In this document: piece after piece, positions 46,208 through 57,958 of the stretch | Numbering within the stretch: position 1 is the first letter of the stretch | How the letters are laid out: the number at the start of each line of letters is the position of its first letter | Assembly: GCA_003868215.1 (NCBI GenBank) | Contig: QWDQ01000089.1 | Coordinates: 1 to 64,000 of the forward strand | Origin: Pseudophaeomoniella oleicola | Taxonomy: Eukaryota > Ascomycota > Eurotiomycetes > Phaeomoniellales > Phaeomoniellaceae | Direction: 5' to 3' | DNA length: 64,000 nt | Notes under the pieces: model-generated | Seen by the model: the letters and a program-made list of their open reading frames with translations, nothing else | What the model was told of the DNA's origin: nothing | Databases searched by the model: none | Made by a program: the position numbers and the translations under genes

Positions 46208-47134
46208 ATAGATAGTAGTAGGATTTTTTTTTTTCAATGGCTTGGTCGACGGAGACTACCCTAAATGAATCGCCGCACGAATCTTTTGTTTGCCCTTCTC
46301 CTTCTTCTTCTCTGGCGTACCTATGTATCCATCATGTCTCCCTCCCTTATTAGACGGCATGGGAAGGAGTTGGGAGGAGTTCCGGCCGGTGCTTTTGTAG
46401 CCCCCCCCCCAGGCTAGATAGAGGAGGAATTCCGTCCGGGTGTATACCAGACTTAAGTTGACCATAGAGGAGTGAGGCCTTTCCCCAAATTTCAAAAGAC
46501 GCAAAAACTCTTTCTTCTTCTCTTCTTACATATAGATATATATAGATCAATACATATATCTAGGTACCTACCTAGGTACTTAGGCACATACCAACAAAAC
46601 ATACATCTAAGTAATATCGCATGTTACATACCTATATAGGTACTCTATGTACCTAGTAATATGTACATATTAGCTGGCATGCATGATGATATAAACGTTA
46701 AGCCACCCTCCCGTCTAAATAAGAAAAGGAAAAAAAAAAAAAGAAAAAAGAAAAGGAGAAAGAAGAAAGGAAACTGATCTGAATTAGGACTCGATTCAGA
46801 AGGAGTCTTCTCTTAGACTCGTCTGTCTCTTGATGCCGCACAAAATGATACATTCGCTGCCATACTCCGAATGCCTCTATAAAGAAAAAAAAAAATTAAA
46901 AAAATTGCTGAGACGCCAGGTACAATGCACCGTGTCCACATCTCAGCCAGTCAACTGACGAAAGCCTTTTCCAATTTCCTATGTACAAAGATTGTGGAAA
47001 CCCACAGGGATTCTGCGGATGCCGTGCGAAGCCAGTAGCAAGCGGGTATTATACTGGACATAAAATTCATCACCTTTTCCGGGTCTACCGAAGATGTTTT
47101 CGTGACCAGTCAACCATGCGCAACTTCGAACGCT
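46208..47134. other. Convergent intergenic region, AT-rich
   Basis: Spacer between the acyltransferase and ERG3 stops. Contains a T run near 46225-46234, TACCTA/TAGGTA words at 46560-46650 including TACCTAGGTA, and A-rich tracts near 46727-46762 and 46883-46905. No gene or RNA is recognised. Confidence 0.55.
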
Positions 47135-48275
47135 CTATAAAACCTTCTTCTGAGCTGCCGCTGCTTCTTCTGACATGTACGTTCTGTCATCCTCACCCTC
47201 AACTTCTTTCTGGATCTTCTCCATCTCTCTGACCTGTCTTTCCCACTCCTTTTGTCCCATCTTGGTTTCCTTGCGGAAGAGCTCTTCATTTGGCTTTCTA
47301 TAGCTACCCCCCAATCGATCCCAGAGTGTTGTGAATTGACCGTAATTGAAGGAGAAGTATAAGTGATGCATTGTGTGACAAGCGGCTCCATTGATAATGG
47401 GAGAGTTGGCCACGTACTCACCATCGTGGATGAAAACGGTCCAGATGTTGATGAAGGCGAAGAGGATGATGTAGGCGAACTTCTGCAGAGGAAACAAGAA
47501 GGGGAATATGTGATATGGAAGAGATTGAGACCATCCGTCCACAGGGTGGAAAGCATGTGATGCAAAGGGAGATGGCATGATCCATTTGTGGTGTGGCTTG
47601 TGGAGGTGCTTGTATACACTAGGGTGGTGCAAGCCGCGGTGTATCCAATAAATGAAGCAGTCGGTGAAGAGCACGAAGAATGGGAATTGTATGATGTTGT
47701 ACAGCATGAAGGGAGCATCTTCCGCCGAGTCATAGAGCTTCGCGTAACCACGGACTTCTGCTAAGAAGAACGGGACCGTCAAAATGGCCATGATGGGCAT
47801 TGCGCGCATGGTCTGGGCAATTTCCATTCTGACTTGGTTCTTCAAGAACTTGGGATGGTAGACTGTCATCTTATCGAACACAAACAAATAGCTCAAGCCT
47901 GCACACGCAAAATATATGACAAAGCCGAACACCCTGCGGTATTGGTTAGTCATTCGTTTGAACCTAGCAATGGGACCAGGACTGCACCTACCATGTGATG
48001 AGGAACAAGGTGAAAGCCTGTCTGAATATGTTGTCTCTTGGGAGCTGGCTCATGTACGCGTATTTGGAAGGTTCGAGAGAGAAGTATCTTGTAGATGGTT
48101 CATAGTGGTACGAAGGTACCACTGTTGCGCCCTCGCGCGCACTGGAGAATGTGGCGGTTGAGGTGTTGCCAGATTGAAGAGACTGCCATGCGTTGTTGGA
48201 ACCTGACGCTGGCAGCAGAAAAGCGTAGAGAGGATCCCAAAGGAATGTGTCGGAAACCTCAAGGACGATATCCAT
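47135..48275 (-). CDS. ERG3: Sterol C-5 desaturase
   Basis: Introduces the C5-C6 double bond late in ergosterol synthesis, in the endoplasmic reticulum; loss is a known route to azole tolerance. Two exons, 48275-47992 and 47933-47135 (58-bp intron with CTAAC branch), 360 residues. The three diiron histidine boxes of the fatty acid hydroxylase superfamily are present: YWIHRGLHHP, HLHKPHHKWIMPSPFASHAFHPVDG and CHTMHHLYFSFNYGQFT. Membrane segments include the exon junction FLITWVFGFVIYFACAGLSYLFVF. LPRDNIFRQAFTLFLI and WDRLGGSYRKP are family-typical. Filamentous fungi often carry several ERG3 paralogs; which one this is cannot be told here. It lies in the same window as idi1 but far from it. Confidence 0.96.
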
Positions 48276-50056
48276 GGTGGCTGAATTAGGTGGCGGTCAA
48301 TTGCAATTTTTGTTTATGCAGTTGCTGTGCACTGCTATGATCTGCAAGACAGCTCAGCGCGTGTGCTCCTGAGCTGTATAGGGAGTGAAAACTGAGGTGC
48401 AGACGTATGTAATTGACCGTGAAGCCGTCGCAGGTGGAAAAGCGAAGGAGTGGGGAGGTGTTGAAGAAGTCGAGAAAACACTTTTTTTTGTATTTAGAGG
48501 AACGAGGGCTTTGTTATCAGATGGTTCAAGAGCCCCGAATCTCCTCCTTTGGCGTGCTATGTCCTGCCGGTCCACTCCCAGGGTCGAGCGATCGGAACGG
48601 AGCTACTTGCTAGTCAGGCCACGAAAGAAAGAAAACGGCTCTTGGGCCAATTCCATCCAGAGACAAACAATATTGCCCCCCGCGTGGATCTAGTCAATGG
48701 CAATCGGCGGTTGCGCGGATATTTGGTTCCATTCGTACTATTTTACCGTACGACAACATTATTATTTCATACCACCGATAAGAGTCCCTATCGAGCATTG
48801 ACACTACTGTCCATTCTAATATCCATTCCGAATAGGAACAATACAGATACAGGCCTACAGTTCCTTTGTTCGCGATCATTATCCAATATGTGTTTCGTTC
48901 TCTTTGATATGTTCTGAGCGAGACAGAAAAAAGTTGATATGTGGTTATTCTGGAGACCAATCAACATTCAGTATCCGTATTGTATTTTTATCATCTTCCC
49001 CTTTTTGTGCACTTTCTTGTATTTTGGGAGCCAATGAAGAGGCACCGCTAGACCTCAACTCTCGGGGCCCCTATGTCCCGATAAATCTTAAAAGTGGCGT
49101 GAACAAATGATGCGCATTCAAACTTCTGCACTTAAGGCTTAGAATAATAGCCGAAAACTAACAAAGCCACCGGCATCGCAATCCGTAAAGGTTGCACAGC
49201 GTGGTCTTCCTTCCTACTACGGCTCGTACGGCTCGACGGTAGATTCATAGTACGGTACTCTACTGTAGATCTGATAAAAGTTACATATTTACAGCCTCGA
49301 CAGTAAGGCTCGAAGGGTCAATCGGATCATGTCACCGTGGGTACTGACGAGACTGAGTACCTACTACGTACAAGATAGAATAGACCAGTATTATCGTGGT
49401 ATGGACTGTACTGTATGCATGGCCTGATGCTGCACGATGTAGAACTGCAATTACCTCACCGCATCATTCTAGAGAGACCCTGAGGCACGTCGATCAGAGC
49501 TCTCAGCCATTCGGAGATTATGATTGGTGATGCATCCCGACCTCAAGTTTAAGTCCGAAGACCTCAAATTCCATCACAATTGTAAAAAGTATTAGACAAA
49601 CCCGAGTCGTACCACGATCAGTGGCCGGGACAATACTGAATACTCTCCCGAGTCTTACAATCAACCTGTCGACCGAGGTGAGAAAGCCATACTCATCACC
49701 AGTTGCTCTTCATCGACGTCTTCAGGATACAGAGCCGTCGAGACTCCGAAGAAAGCCAATTGAACATTTACCGAGCTCTCTCAGCTTTGCCATGCTGCTC
49801 AGGTAGGGAAGGTCTACCGCGAATTTGATGACTCAGCCAAATAAGAAAGGGAAATGTTCTTGGACAACGCCTGAAAGGTGCTGTGGTGGAAGATTCACTG
49901 CTATCGAAATCAATGTGCCTGTACTCCACGGAGTCAATTGACGAATCCTTGCTGATGTTAATGTCTCCTTGACTCTCAGGTAACACCTTTTCTAATGCGA
50001 ATAGCCAGCCCTATCTACCTGGCATACCCGTCTCTTCATACTCTCGCGTAGGGTCC
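48276..50056. other. 1.8-kb divergent intergenic region
   Basis: Upstream DNA for ERG3 and the mitochondrial carrier. ORFs up to about 120 codons show no family signal. I looked for a sterol-regulatory element and found no confident match. A CTACTACGTA half of the recurrent palindrome appears near 49360. Confidence 0.45.
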
Positions 50057-51055
50057 ATGACTGAGAGCCATGGCCTCTCACCTTCGTCGATCGAATCGAT
50101 AGCCGGTTTTACCGCCGGTCTGGTTTCCACTCTTGCTGTGCACCCCCTCGACATCATCAAGACAAGGCTTCAAAGTATGTCTACATCTACAAGTGCATAG
50201 ACGAGTGACCTCTGACAGAAAGCGCTCATAGTCGACCGAAATGCAAGAAACCAATTCGGATCGTCATGGCAAGTTGCGCGCCACATTGCTCGAGAAGAAA
50301 GTTCGAGAGGCGCGCTCAGAGCGTTCTATAGAGGCTTGACGCCCAATGTCGTGGGGAATTCTTTGGGTTGGTCGCTTTACTTCCTATGGTATCGTCAAGC
50401 GCAAGATGTCGTCCACACCTTACGGGGACACAAAGAGGGAGAACGAACAAAGGCGACCCTGTCAGCTGGCGATTACTTGGTTACATCAGCTGCTGCCGGA
50501 TGCCTCTCCGCCCTACTGATAAATCCTGTATGGGTTATCAAAACACGCATGTTGAGCACTGGCGCATCCCATAAAGGGGCCTACCCATCAATGGTATATG
50601 GCTTAACATCGTTACTACGTGAAGAAGGTTGGAAAGGCTATTTCCGAGGCATGGTCCCAGCTCTTGCTGGAGTCAGCCATGGGGCAATTTACTTTGTGGC
50701 TTATGAGAAGTTGAAACAGACGAGAACGGAAACTACGAATCGAGCATCTTCGTCTCTGACCAACCTCGAATACCTCTGCATTTCGGGCCTCGCAAAGGTT
50801 TGGGCCGGTGCTATCACCTACCCTCATCAAGTGGTCCGTGCACGTTTGCAAACTTACAGTCACCAAGGTGTCGAGTATCGCGGTGTTGTGGATGTTATCA
50901 GTCGGATCTGGCAGCATGAAGGCCTCTCGGGGTTCTATAAGGGATTAGGCCCCAGTCTTATCCGAGTGATTCCGAGCACTTGCGTTACATTCATCGTTTA
51001 TGAGAATGTGAAATGGTATCTCAGCCAGGGGACAGGACAGACAGCTGTGTATTGA
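50057..51055 (+). CDS. Mitochondrial carrier, Flx1/folate-FAD type
   Basis: Inner mitochondrial membrane solute carrier, probably moving FAD or folate. Two exons, 50057-50174 and 50232-51055, 313 residues; the 57-bp intron (GTATGT donor, CTGAC branch, CATAG acceptor) keeps the frame and gives RLQIDRNARNQFG. Three carrier repeats are visible, each with a PxD/E-type motif: HPLDIIKTRLQ, NPVWVIKTRML and YPHQVVRARLQ. RAFYRGLTPNVVGNSLGW, GYFRGMVPALAGVSHGAIYF and GFYKGLGPSLIRVIPSTCVTF close the repeats. NPVWVIKTRM with the Trp is characteristic of the Flx1/folate/pyrimidine-nucleotide carrier branch. The ATG at 50057 is preferred to 50070 because only it is in frame. Confidence 0.9.
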
Positions 51056-51406
51056 GTCTGTCATAGGACTTAGATGCAGTAAGGCCAAATACATAGATAC
51101 AATGGATATAGAAGCAACTGCAAAGGTCTAGGGACGCATTTTCGATAGAAAACCTAGAGACGGAGTAGAGAGGTGAAGGTGCTCCTTCTTGCTTAATGAG
51201 TAATTACCATAGCGGAAGCTTCACAAATGAATGTATATGGGTGGATAACTTCCCTACAACCTCTCCCCGCTCCTATTCGGAACTGCTACTGTAAAACCGT
51301 TCAGGGATGGTGTGAGGCTTGGCGGCTCGCTGCTTTGCTTATCAACTCAACAGCATGGCATACGACAATCATTTGGTCTCAACGTGTTCTTGAGATCTAG
51401 GACGAA
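51056..51406. other. Intergenic upstream of the Zn2Cys6 gene
   Basis: About 350 bp of 3' flank of the carrier and upstream DNA of the regulator. No ORF, repeat or promoter motif is clearly visible. Confidence 0.45.
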
Positions 51407-53851
51407 ATGAGTACGGATTACCCAGCTCCCAAACGACCTCGAGTTGGCGAACGTGACCGTACTATGCTAGCATGTACGAGTTGCAAGCAGAAAAAATTAA
51501 AGGTTAATCAATATGCACGTACCTTCTATGAGATGCTTCTCTAACTCTGTCATGGGTAGTGCGATGGCCAGGTACCAAAATGCTTTAATTGTCTGAAAGC
51601 AAACCGAGGTAATATCTTTGGGAGGTTTTAGGAACATGGTCGCTGATAACGAACCCTGGACAGATTGTCTCGTTGAAGATCCGGCCACAGGATTGTACCG
51701 TCCGCGCGATTATCTGCAGTCACTGGAAGAACGTGTGGCATATCTCGAGGGTCTACTCCAGAAAGCCAATCCAGAAGTTGCATTGGATCATCTTGCAGCT
51801 GCGAGACCAAATGCGGAAATCCGCTCACCATCTCATGCTCCGTCCGTCACAAACGTGTCTCAAGGACAACCTGGACTACAAACCACGCAAGCACGTCGAG
51901 AACAGGCTGTGCATGCTGTAGCAGATGATGATCTCTCATTAGACGTTGCTTTGCTATGTCTCAGTGCGACAGGACGAGAACCTCATTACTTTGGCCCATC
52001 TTCAGCACTTTCCTTTTCTCGTATAGTAAGTTCCACCCTGGGATCAATGGGACGGATAGGAGGCAACAAAACACGCCAAAGATCTACCAAAGATAGTGAT
52101 AATGGCTTTGCACCATCAGACTCGAGCAACGGTCTACACCTGCCTACTCATGACTTCGGGGAAGGCCTGTCGCGAGCATATTTCAGTCACATTCACCCTC
52201 AGTATCCATTCCTACACAAACCAACCTTTCGCGAGTGGGAGAAGCAATTCTGGTCGGCGTCCCAATCTGGAAATCCGGCCGATGCAGGCGATATTCCACT
52301 GTTCTTTGTCCCAATGGTCAGCATGATTCTATACACTAATTGCTGTATGATGTTGACTCTTGGCAGATCTACGCGATTGGATCTCTCGCTGTTGGAAATA
52401 ATCAACGCAGTACTGCCGAGGTAGGTACATATCTATTCCTCTATGAACATCCGTTCTTATTGCCGACAGTGGTATTATTCCATGGCCTTGGAGCACATTT
52501 CGCCTATTCTGGAACTCAACAGTCTCCTGTCAATCCAGAGCATCTTGTGCTGCGCGGTCTATTCTGTCAGATCTCCAGTAGGAGCTAGCCTCTGGTTTGT
52601 TATCCCCCATCTGTATTCAATACAATTCTCTACCCTTTATTTAGCTTTATTTGGTAAATGGCTTACAGCGTGATAGGAAAATATCTGGCCTGGCTATTCG
52701 ACATTGTATTGAGCTAGGCTATCATCGTAGTACAGAGAAATATCGCCGTAACTCGGACATATTGACCAAGGAACTATCGAAACGTTGTTTCTGGGTGGCG
52801 TACGACATAGATCGGGTAGCAGCCTTTAGACTAGGCCGTCCTGTGGGCATTTCCGACGAATCCATCGATGTCGAGGTAAGGGCTTTCATGTACATCTACT
52901 TCTATAGTTGTATCTACGCTGACTCGTTCATTTGCCTAGCTGCCGCTTGATATCGATGATGACCAAATCACTCCAACCTCATTCTTGTCCGCTTCTCGTA
53001 CTTCGGCAGAGGATCCACCGACAATTATGACTGGGGCTCTCCATGTTGTCAAGTTGAGACAGATCTGCAGTAAATTCTCGGATTACATATACTCACTCAA
53101 TGGATCCGCTGATTGCCATCGATGCAATGGGATAGCAACCCGTGAGAACCTTCGTCACGAGTTGGATGCTTGGCGTGCATCCGTTCCCCAGGCTCGTTCA
53201 GATCTAAACGCTAACCCTTTGTCCGTCTTCACGTCGTCCGCTTGGTTTCAACTTGCTTACAATAGCTCAATCCTCATGCTGTACCGTAAAGACATCACTC
53301 AATTTGATGAGGAACAGAGTTATCCGAACGATCATTCTGAACATGAGGCAGCGGTACGAGCATTCGAAGAGAGCGCCACTCACGCCCGTGAGCTCTGCAT
53401 GACCTACCGACGACTCTATCAGGCACCCTCAATCCAATTTACCTGGGGCAGTTTGCATATTTTGTTCTTGGGTGGACTGACATATCTCTACTGTTTATGG
53501 AAATCTCGTCGCGTGCGAGAGCTATTCTCCCAATCTGACATCATCAGCACCTGCATGGCATGCAACACGGTTCTCGTTATCATTGCAGAGAGGTGGAAAG
53601 AAGCCGCGTCTTATCGTGACATTTTTGAGACTTTATCAGAACGCACGATCAATATGGTTTGTGGCAGCAAAGCTTCAGATCTATCTGGTGGCAGTCCGTC
53701 AAGTCGGTTGTTGTCAAATGCTACCCAGCAACATCCAGACCAGCCGAGCTGGCAAGATTGGGTGGTAGGATTGGACGATCTCGCTATTCCTCAAGAATCG
53801 GATTGGCTCTTCCAAGAGCTTTTTGGAGATTTTCGGCCAGTCACATTTTAG
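51407..53851 (+). CDS. Zn2Cys6 transcription factor
   Basis: Nuclear fungal binuclear-cluster regulator. Seven exons: 51407-51502, 51560-51608, 51664-52316, 52367-52420, 52470-52594, 52677-52875 and 52940-53851, total 695 residues. The zinc cluster is perfect, C-x2-C-x6-C-x6-C-x2-C-x6-C (residues 23-50), and is split across the first three exons. A coiled-coil linker (DYLQSLEERVAYLEGLL) follows. The fungal-specific middle homology region shows YFSHIHPQYPFLHKPTFREWE, IYAIGSLAVGNNQRSTAE, CCAVYSVRSPVGASLW, GLAIRHCIELGYHRSTEK and KELSKRCFWVAYDIDRVAAFRLGRP. A C-terminal acidic/hydrophobic DWLFQELFGDF could be an activation segment. It stands at the edge of the putative catabolic cluster and is the obvious candidate regulator. 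Confidence 0.92.
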
Positions 53852-54387
53852 TTGCGTAACAGCGGCATGTCAAGTTTTCACATGCAGCAAGAAACAACCC
53901 ACGAGGAGATTCCTGATATAAATTCAGGTTGACTCTCATAATTTTCAGCTTTACAAGCCGCGTGGGATTCTATCTGCCTCCTTCAATTGACCCAATCATC
54001 ACAAGATGATAACCAGCTCCCCGTCTTCTTGCACATTCAACTGCAATACATCCTCGTTCAATCTTGAAGAGTTCAAGGGGTTAAATTTCTCTAAGGTTTG
54101 ATTTGCCTTGCAATGGTAAGTCTTGTATATGTAATTAGTACTGGGTACCAGTTGTTACTAATGAAATGGGGGTTGACATTTGCTATTATAGCTCGGCCAT
54201 GCCCTGTCTACCTTGTTTCAAAAAACAAACATCGTGTCATCGATCATGATAAAGTCCCCTTTTCCTCTTAGGAAAGGACAAGAAGCGAAGGCTGGACAAG
54301 GGGAAAGAGTTTCTACGCTTTCTATCGAGCATAACTACAACCTCAGCGAAAAGACAACAATTCCCTAGATGAGAAAATCGAAATCCT
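53852..54387. other. Convergent intergenic region
   Basis: About 0.5 kb between the regulator and racemase stops, AT-rich, with no ORF of note beyond one overlapping the racemase 3' end antisense-frame. Nothing further is supported. Confidence 0.45.
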
Positions 54388-55459
54388 CTAATTGTCGATG
54401 CCTCCCCAAGCCTTCGGTCTTCTCCTGACCAAGCCTCCGTAAAACCAACAGCCCATCGTGAAAACATCGAAGACCATAATATCTTTCCCAACGGCCCTCT
54501 GAACTGCATCCGCAAAAGGTGGCAACTGCGTGCATTCGAGCACGATTGCACCAAGCTCATCGCGCCCAATGTCCTTCACCACCTTAAGAGCCGCGCGCAC
54601 GACATCTGCTTCTATATCGGCGTGCACGTACTTCGCCCCACGCGCAACCAAGTTCTGGAGATGCCCATCCTGGTTTGCCTCGTCGGCGCCTGCACCAGTG
54701 ACACCACAGATCACAATGCGATCCCTCGCTGTGGATTCGGAGATTCCGATCTGTGAAAGATGGAGCGGATTGAGCCGTTGGCCGTCGTAGGTAAGGATTG
54801 CGATCTTCTTCGTTGGGGGCAGGATGGGGAGGATGGACGGGATTTGGATGAGGGATGAGGTTGCAATTGGGATTGGTAGTCGAGATGCTAACCTGTAGCG
54901 TGGATTTTATCAGAAAGATGGATCAACAGTCAGGGACGAGTGTGAGAGTCTTGAAAAGAGAAAGGGGGCCTCCTTTGCTTTCCAACAGAATGTATATTTA
55001 AGATCGGAGATATTGTAGATATATCAGAAAGGCGGAGGAGCAATCAAGTATAGAATACAACCCACGATGCAGCAGGAAAAGGAAGGCCCATCGGAGTTCA
55101 CAACCACCAGCGTGGACACCACAAAGGGAAGAAGAAGGAATAAAAAACATAAAAGTAAGAATAAGAGCGTGATTCCTTTCTTACTCTGGTTGTGCCATAG
55201 CCAAAAATCCACAACTCGTGAGAAGACCGACGCATCCCTTCTCAGCCAACTTCTGACCGGCAGCGACAAAATTATCGATCAACTGGCTGTCATACTTTTG
55301 CCCCGTCACTATCGCCGTCACTTGCGACCCTTCGGCCTGTTCGCGGATCAAGGGAAATGGCCATGTCTTTCCATTGAAAGGATCGCCGGGAGGTCTTTCG
55401 AAATGACAGTCGACGGCGATGAACCCGACGGGAGGTAAGGGGTCTGCTTCAGTATCCAT
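54388..55459 (-). CDS. Asp/Glu/hydantoin racemase family protein
   Basis: Cofactor-independent two-cysteine racemase fold. Two exons, 55459-55185 and 54892-54388, 259 residues, joined in phase to give AMAQPE-LASRLPIPIATSSL. Both catalytic cysteines are present: LLTSCGFLA and AIVLECTQLPPFADAV. PVGFIAVDCHFERPPGDPFN opens the protein and ILTYDGQRLNPLHLSQIGI marks the second half. Related proteins racemise aspartate, glutamate, allantoin or hydantoins; the actual substrate cannot be read from motifs. The 292-bp intron is by far the longest in the window; I saw no extra exon within it. Sits between the Zn2Cys6 regulator and a D-2-hydroxyacid dehydrogenase. Confidence 0.85.
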
Positions 55460-56038
55460 GGTGTTGTTTATTGGTTGATCGGAGGAGGTATATCAACAGC
55501 ACGTTCAATTGAGAGTTCAGAACTGGTTCATAAGGTTGTAGGCCTATGTGGGTGGGATGGATGACAGGATCTTATCAACTATTGACTCTCTTTGACTGAA
55601 TCGCCGAGACGTTTCTATCGTGGTCAAACATTGGTCCTCATTCCTCTGCTTGTCGGCCCTTTGGAGGGTAATACAGCAACAATGTTGATAAGTATCGGGT
55701 GTGAACCAGCCAATCACGGAGGAATCCGACAGAGTGCGGGCAGTCTTGACCTCGTTGACCCCACCAACGTCTCTCAGGACTGCGGAGCCAAGTTGATAAT
55801 GCCCGGACATGGGCGAACATTGCAAATGGGGACCTTGCATGGGAAGAAGATAAATCGTGGATTGTGAAAGTGAGAAGAAAAAGGCACTTCCAAATTTTGC
55901 TACTTGCTGTTACAATCTCTTAGATGTTTCTTTCTTTCTTCTCTTCCATTTCCTTCCCTGAATCCCGTTTCCAAAAGTAGCATCTCTGTTCTATTTCCGT
56001 TCGCTGTCCACAATTGCTCAGTGTAACCATTTGCAACC
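55460..56038. promoter_or_regulatory. Divergent promoter region, racemase/dehydrogenase
   Basis: The racemase and the dehydrogenase are transcribed away from each other across this 579-bp spacer, so both promoters must be here. A TC-rich tract (about 55915-55955) lies upstream of the dehydrogenase start. No specific binding site is assigned; CGG triplets expected for a Zn2Cys6 factor occur but not in a clear repeat. Confidence 0.4.
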
Positions 56039-57193
56039 ATGTCGCCTAGTCGCACGAACGAAACAAGGAAACCGCGGGTGGTGACCCTTGGGAAGCCCAA
56101 GTACGTCTCGCCAGAGTACTTGAAAGAATTCGCAGAAGAATTCAATTTCTCTGCTCTTGAGGCGAGTAATCGCAAGGAAACCAAAGAGATGCTGCCGGCG
56201 GACATCGCAAAGAACGGGCCGATCGATGCCTTCATCATACGCATGGGAACTCCACCATATGAACCATTCGACGCCGACTTACTCTCCGCTCTTGTTCCCA
56301 ATTGCCGCATCATCTGCTCTTCGAGCGCCGGCTACAACGAGTTTGATGTTGACTGGATGACCAAAGAGGGCATGTATTTCTGCAACACCGTCGATGCGGT
56401 TGCCGAAGCTACTGCCGATATGGCCATGTTTTTGATTCTGGCTGTCTTGAGAGATGCCTCGAACGCCGAGAAGAGTGCCCGAGAGAGGAAATGGAGAGGC
56501 ACTATAGCGCCGACGAGAGACCCGACGGGTTTGACCTTGGGTATCGTTGGTATGGGAGCAATTGGGAAGGTAAATGATTCTCCCCCTCCCCAAAACAGAA
56601 AAGAGCATGCAGAGCGAAGACGACTTTGTGACGCATGCCCTGCAGCTATAAGTGATGTATTTCTCTCCTAACTTTTCTTTGTGTAGTATTTAGCCAAAAA
56701 GGCCGCAGTCTTCAACCTCAAGATCCGCTACTACAACCGCCACCAACTCTCCGCCGAAGACGAATCCCGCTACTCCGCCACGTACTGCAGCACCCTCCAC
56801 GACCTCCTCTCGACCTCCGACATCATCTCCCTCAACTGCCCCCTCAACGCCTCCACGACCAACCTCCTCGGCGCCGCCGAATTCGCCGCCATGAAACCCG
56901 GCGGCGCCTTCCTCATCAACACGGCCCGCGGCGCCGTCGTCCACGAACCGAGCCTGATCGCCGCGCTCGAATCCGGACAAGTCGCCCGCGCCGGTCTCGA
57001 CGTGCTCTGCAACGAACCGGACGTCGATCCGTACTTTTTGCAGTCCGACAAGGTCGTCGTGCAGCCTCATCTCGGCGGGTTGACCGACGTCGCGTTCCGC
57101 AAGGCCGAGACCGAGTGTTTCGAAAACGTGCGCGCGCTGTTTCGGACGGGGAAACCGAATTCTCCCGTTAGACCGATTACTATCAAAGGGTAG
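56039..57193 (+). CDS. D-isomer-specific 2-hydroxyacid dehydrogenase
   Basis: NAD(P)-dependent reductase of 2-oxo acids of the glyoxylate/hydroxypyruvate reductase type. Two exons, 56039-56569 and 56687-57193 (117-bp intron), 345 residues. The catalytic domain contains CSSSAGYNEFDVDWMTKEG; the Rossmann domain starts with TLGIVGMGAIGKYLAKKA. Catalytic residues are visible: Arg in LINTARGAVVHE, Glu in DVLCNEPDVD and His in VVVQPHLGGLTD. NAEKSARERKW is typical of the fungal subgroup. Exon 2 is strikingly GC-rich with C-ending codons, unlike exon 1. Divergent from the racemase, convergent with the sugar-porter gene. Plausibly reduces a 2-oxo product of the cluster. Confidence 0.93.
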
Positions 57194-57958
57194 GTACCTA
57201 GTCAGTCAGTGAATATTTTTGCACAAGCTGGCTGGCAGGCAAAACAAACATAGGAAATAACTTATTACTACTACTCTCTACTAGCTAGAAGCAGTTTTGG
57301 CCTAGGAGAGGAATATATACTTCAGGTTCTTCTCTTCTTCAATGTTATACCTAGAAGCACAAAACGTAAAACACAGTAAACAGAATCAAAGAGATGGTTA
57401 TAAGAGAAAGAAAATAACAGACCAGCAGATAAGAGGAAACATGTATAATTCGTCATCCATAAGAGAGAGAGGTTGGCGCTTCTTTTCCCGTTCTCAAGAG
57501 CTTGATGTCCTCATCCAATGTGTAGGTTGTTTCTTTATCAAACTTCTTCAGTGACAAAGAAAGAAGCAAAGTGACAAAATTATGAGGGACGAGAGAAGAA
57601 GCGTGGAATTTTCCCTTTTTTATTTTTAATTTTTTTAATTTTTTAATTTTTTTTGGAAAGACAAGACTGAAATAGGGGATTTTCGATTTCTTCTTTTTTT
57701 CGCTATGTGATCTATTTCCTACTGTCTCTTTTCTCTTCTCCGTATCTTGCACAACTTTATCAAATCAATAAATTGTCAACGACCATGCATGACCTTCGAT
57801 ATCAATGGCATCGATTCGAAGATTCAGACCTTCTCCACGACATTCGAAACTTTGCCGACCCCGACCTCGGCCGAAGAAGCATCGTTGTGGTCGCTCCTTG
57901 TTGGTCAAAGTCAGCTTTTTCATTGCCAGTGGGGGTCGGACTCAAGAGAAAGGTGTAC
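57194..57958. other. Convergent intergenic region, T-rich
   Basis: Spacer between the dehydrogenase and transporter stops. Contains TAGGTACCTAG just after the dehydrogenase stop and long T tracts near 57609-57656. No gene or RNA recognised. Confidence 0.5.

Noticed and set aside
48276-49000. Sterol regulatory element upstream of ERG3
   Set aside because: Only partial matches to the known fungal motifs; not distinguishable from chance by eye.
50219-50231. CAG acceptor at 50218 for the mitochondrial carrier
   Set aside because: Breaks the reading phase; the CATAG acceptor at 50231 restores it with a well-placed CTGAC branch.
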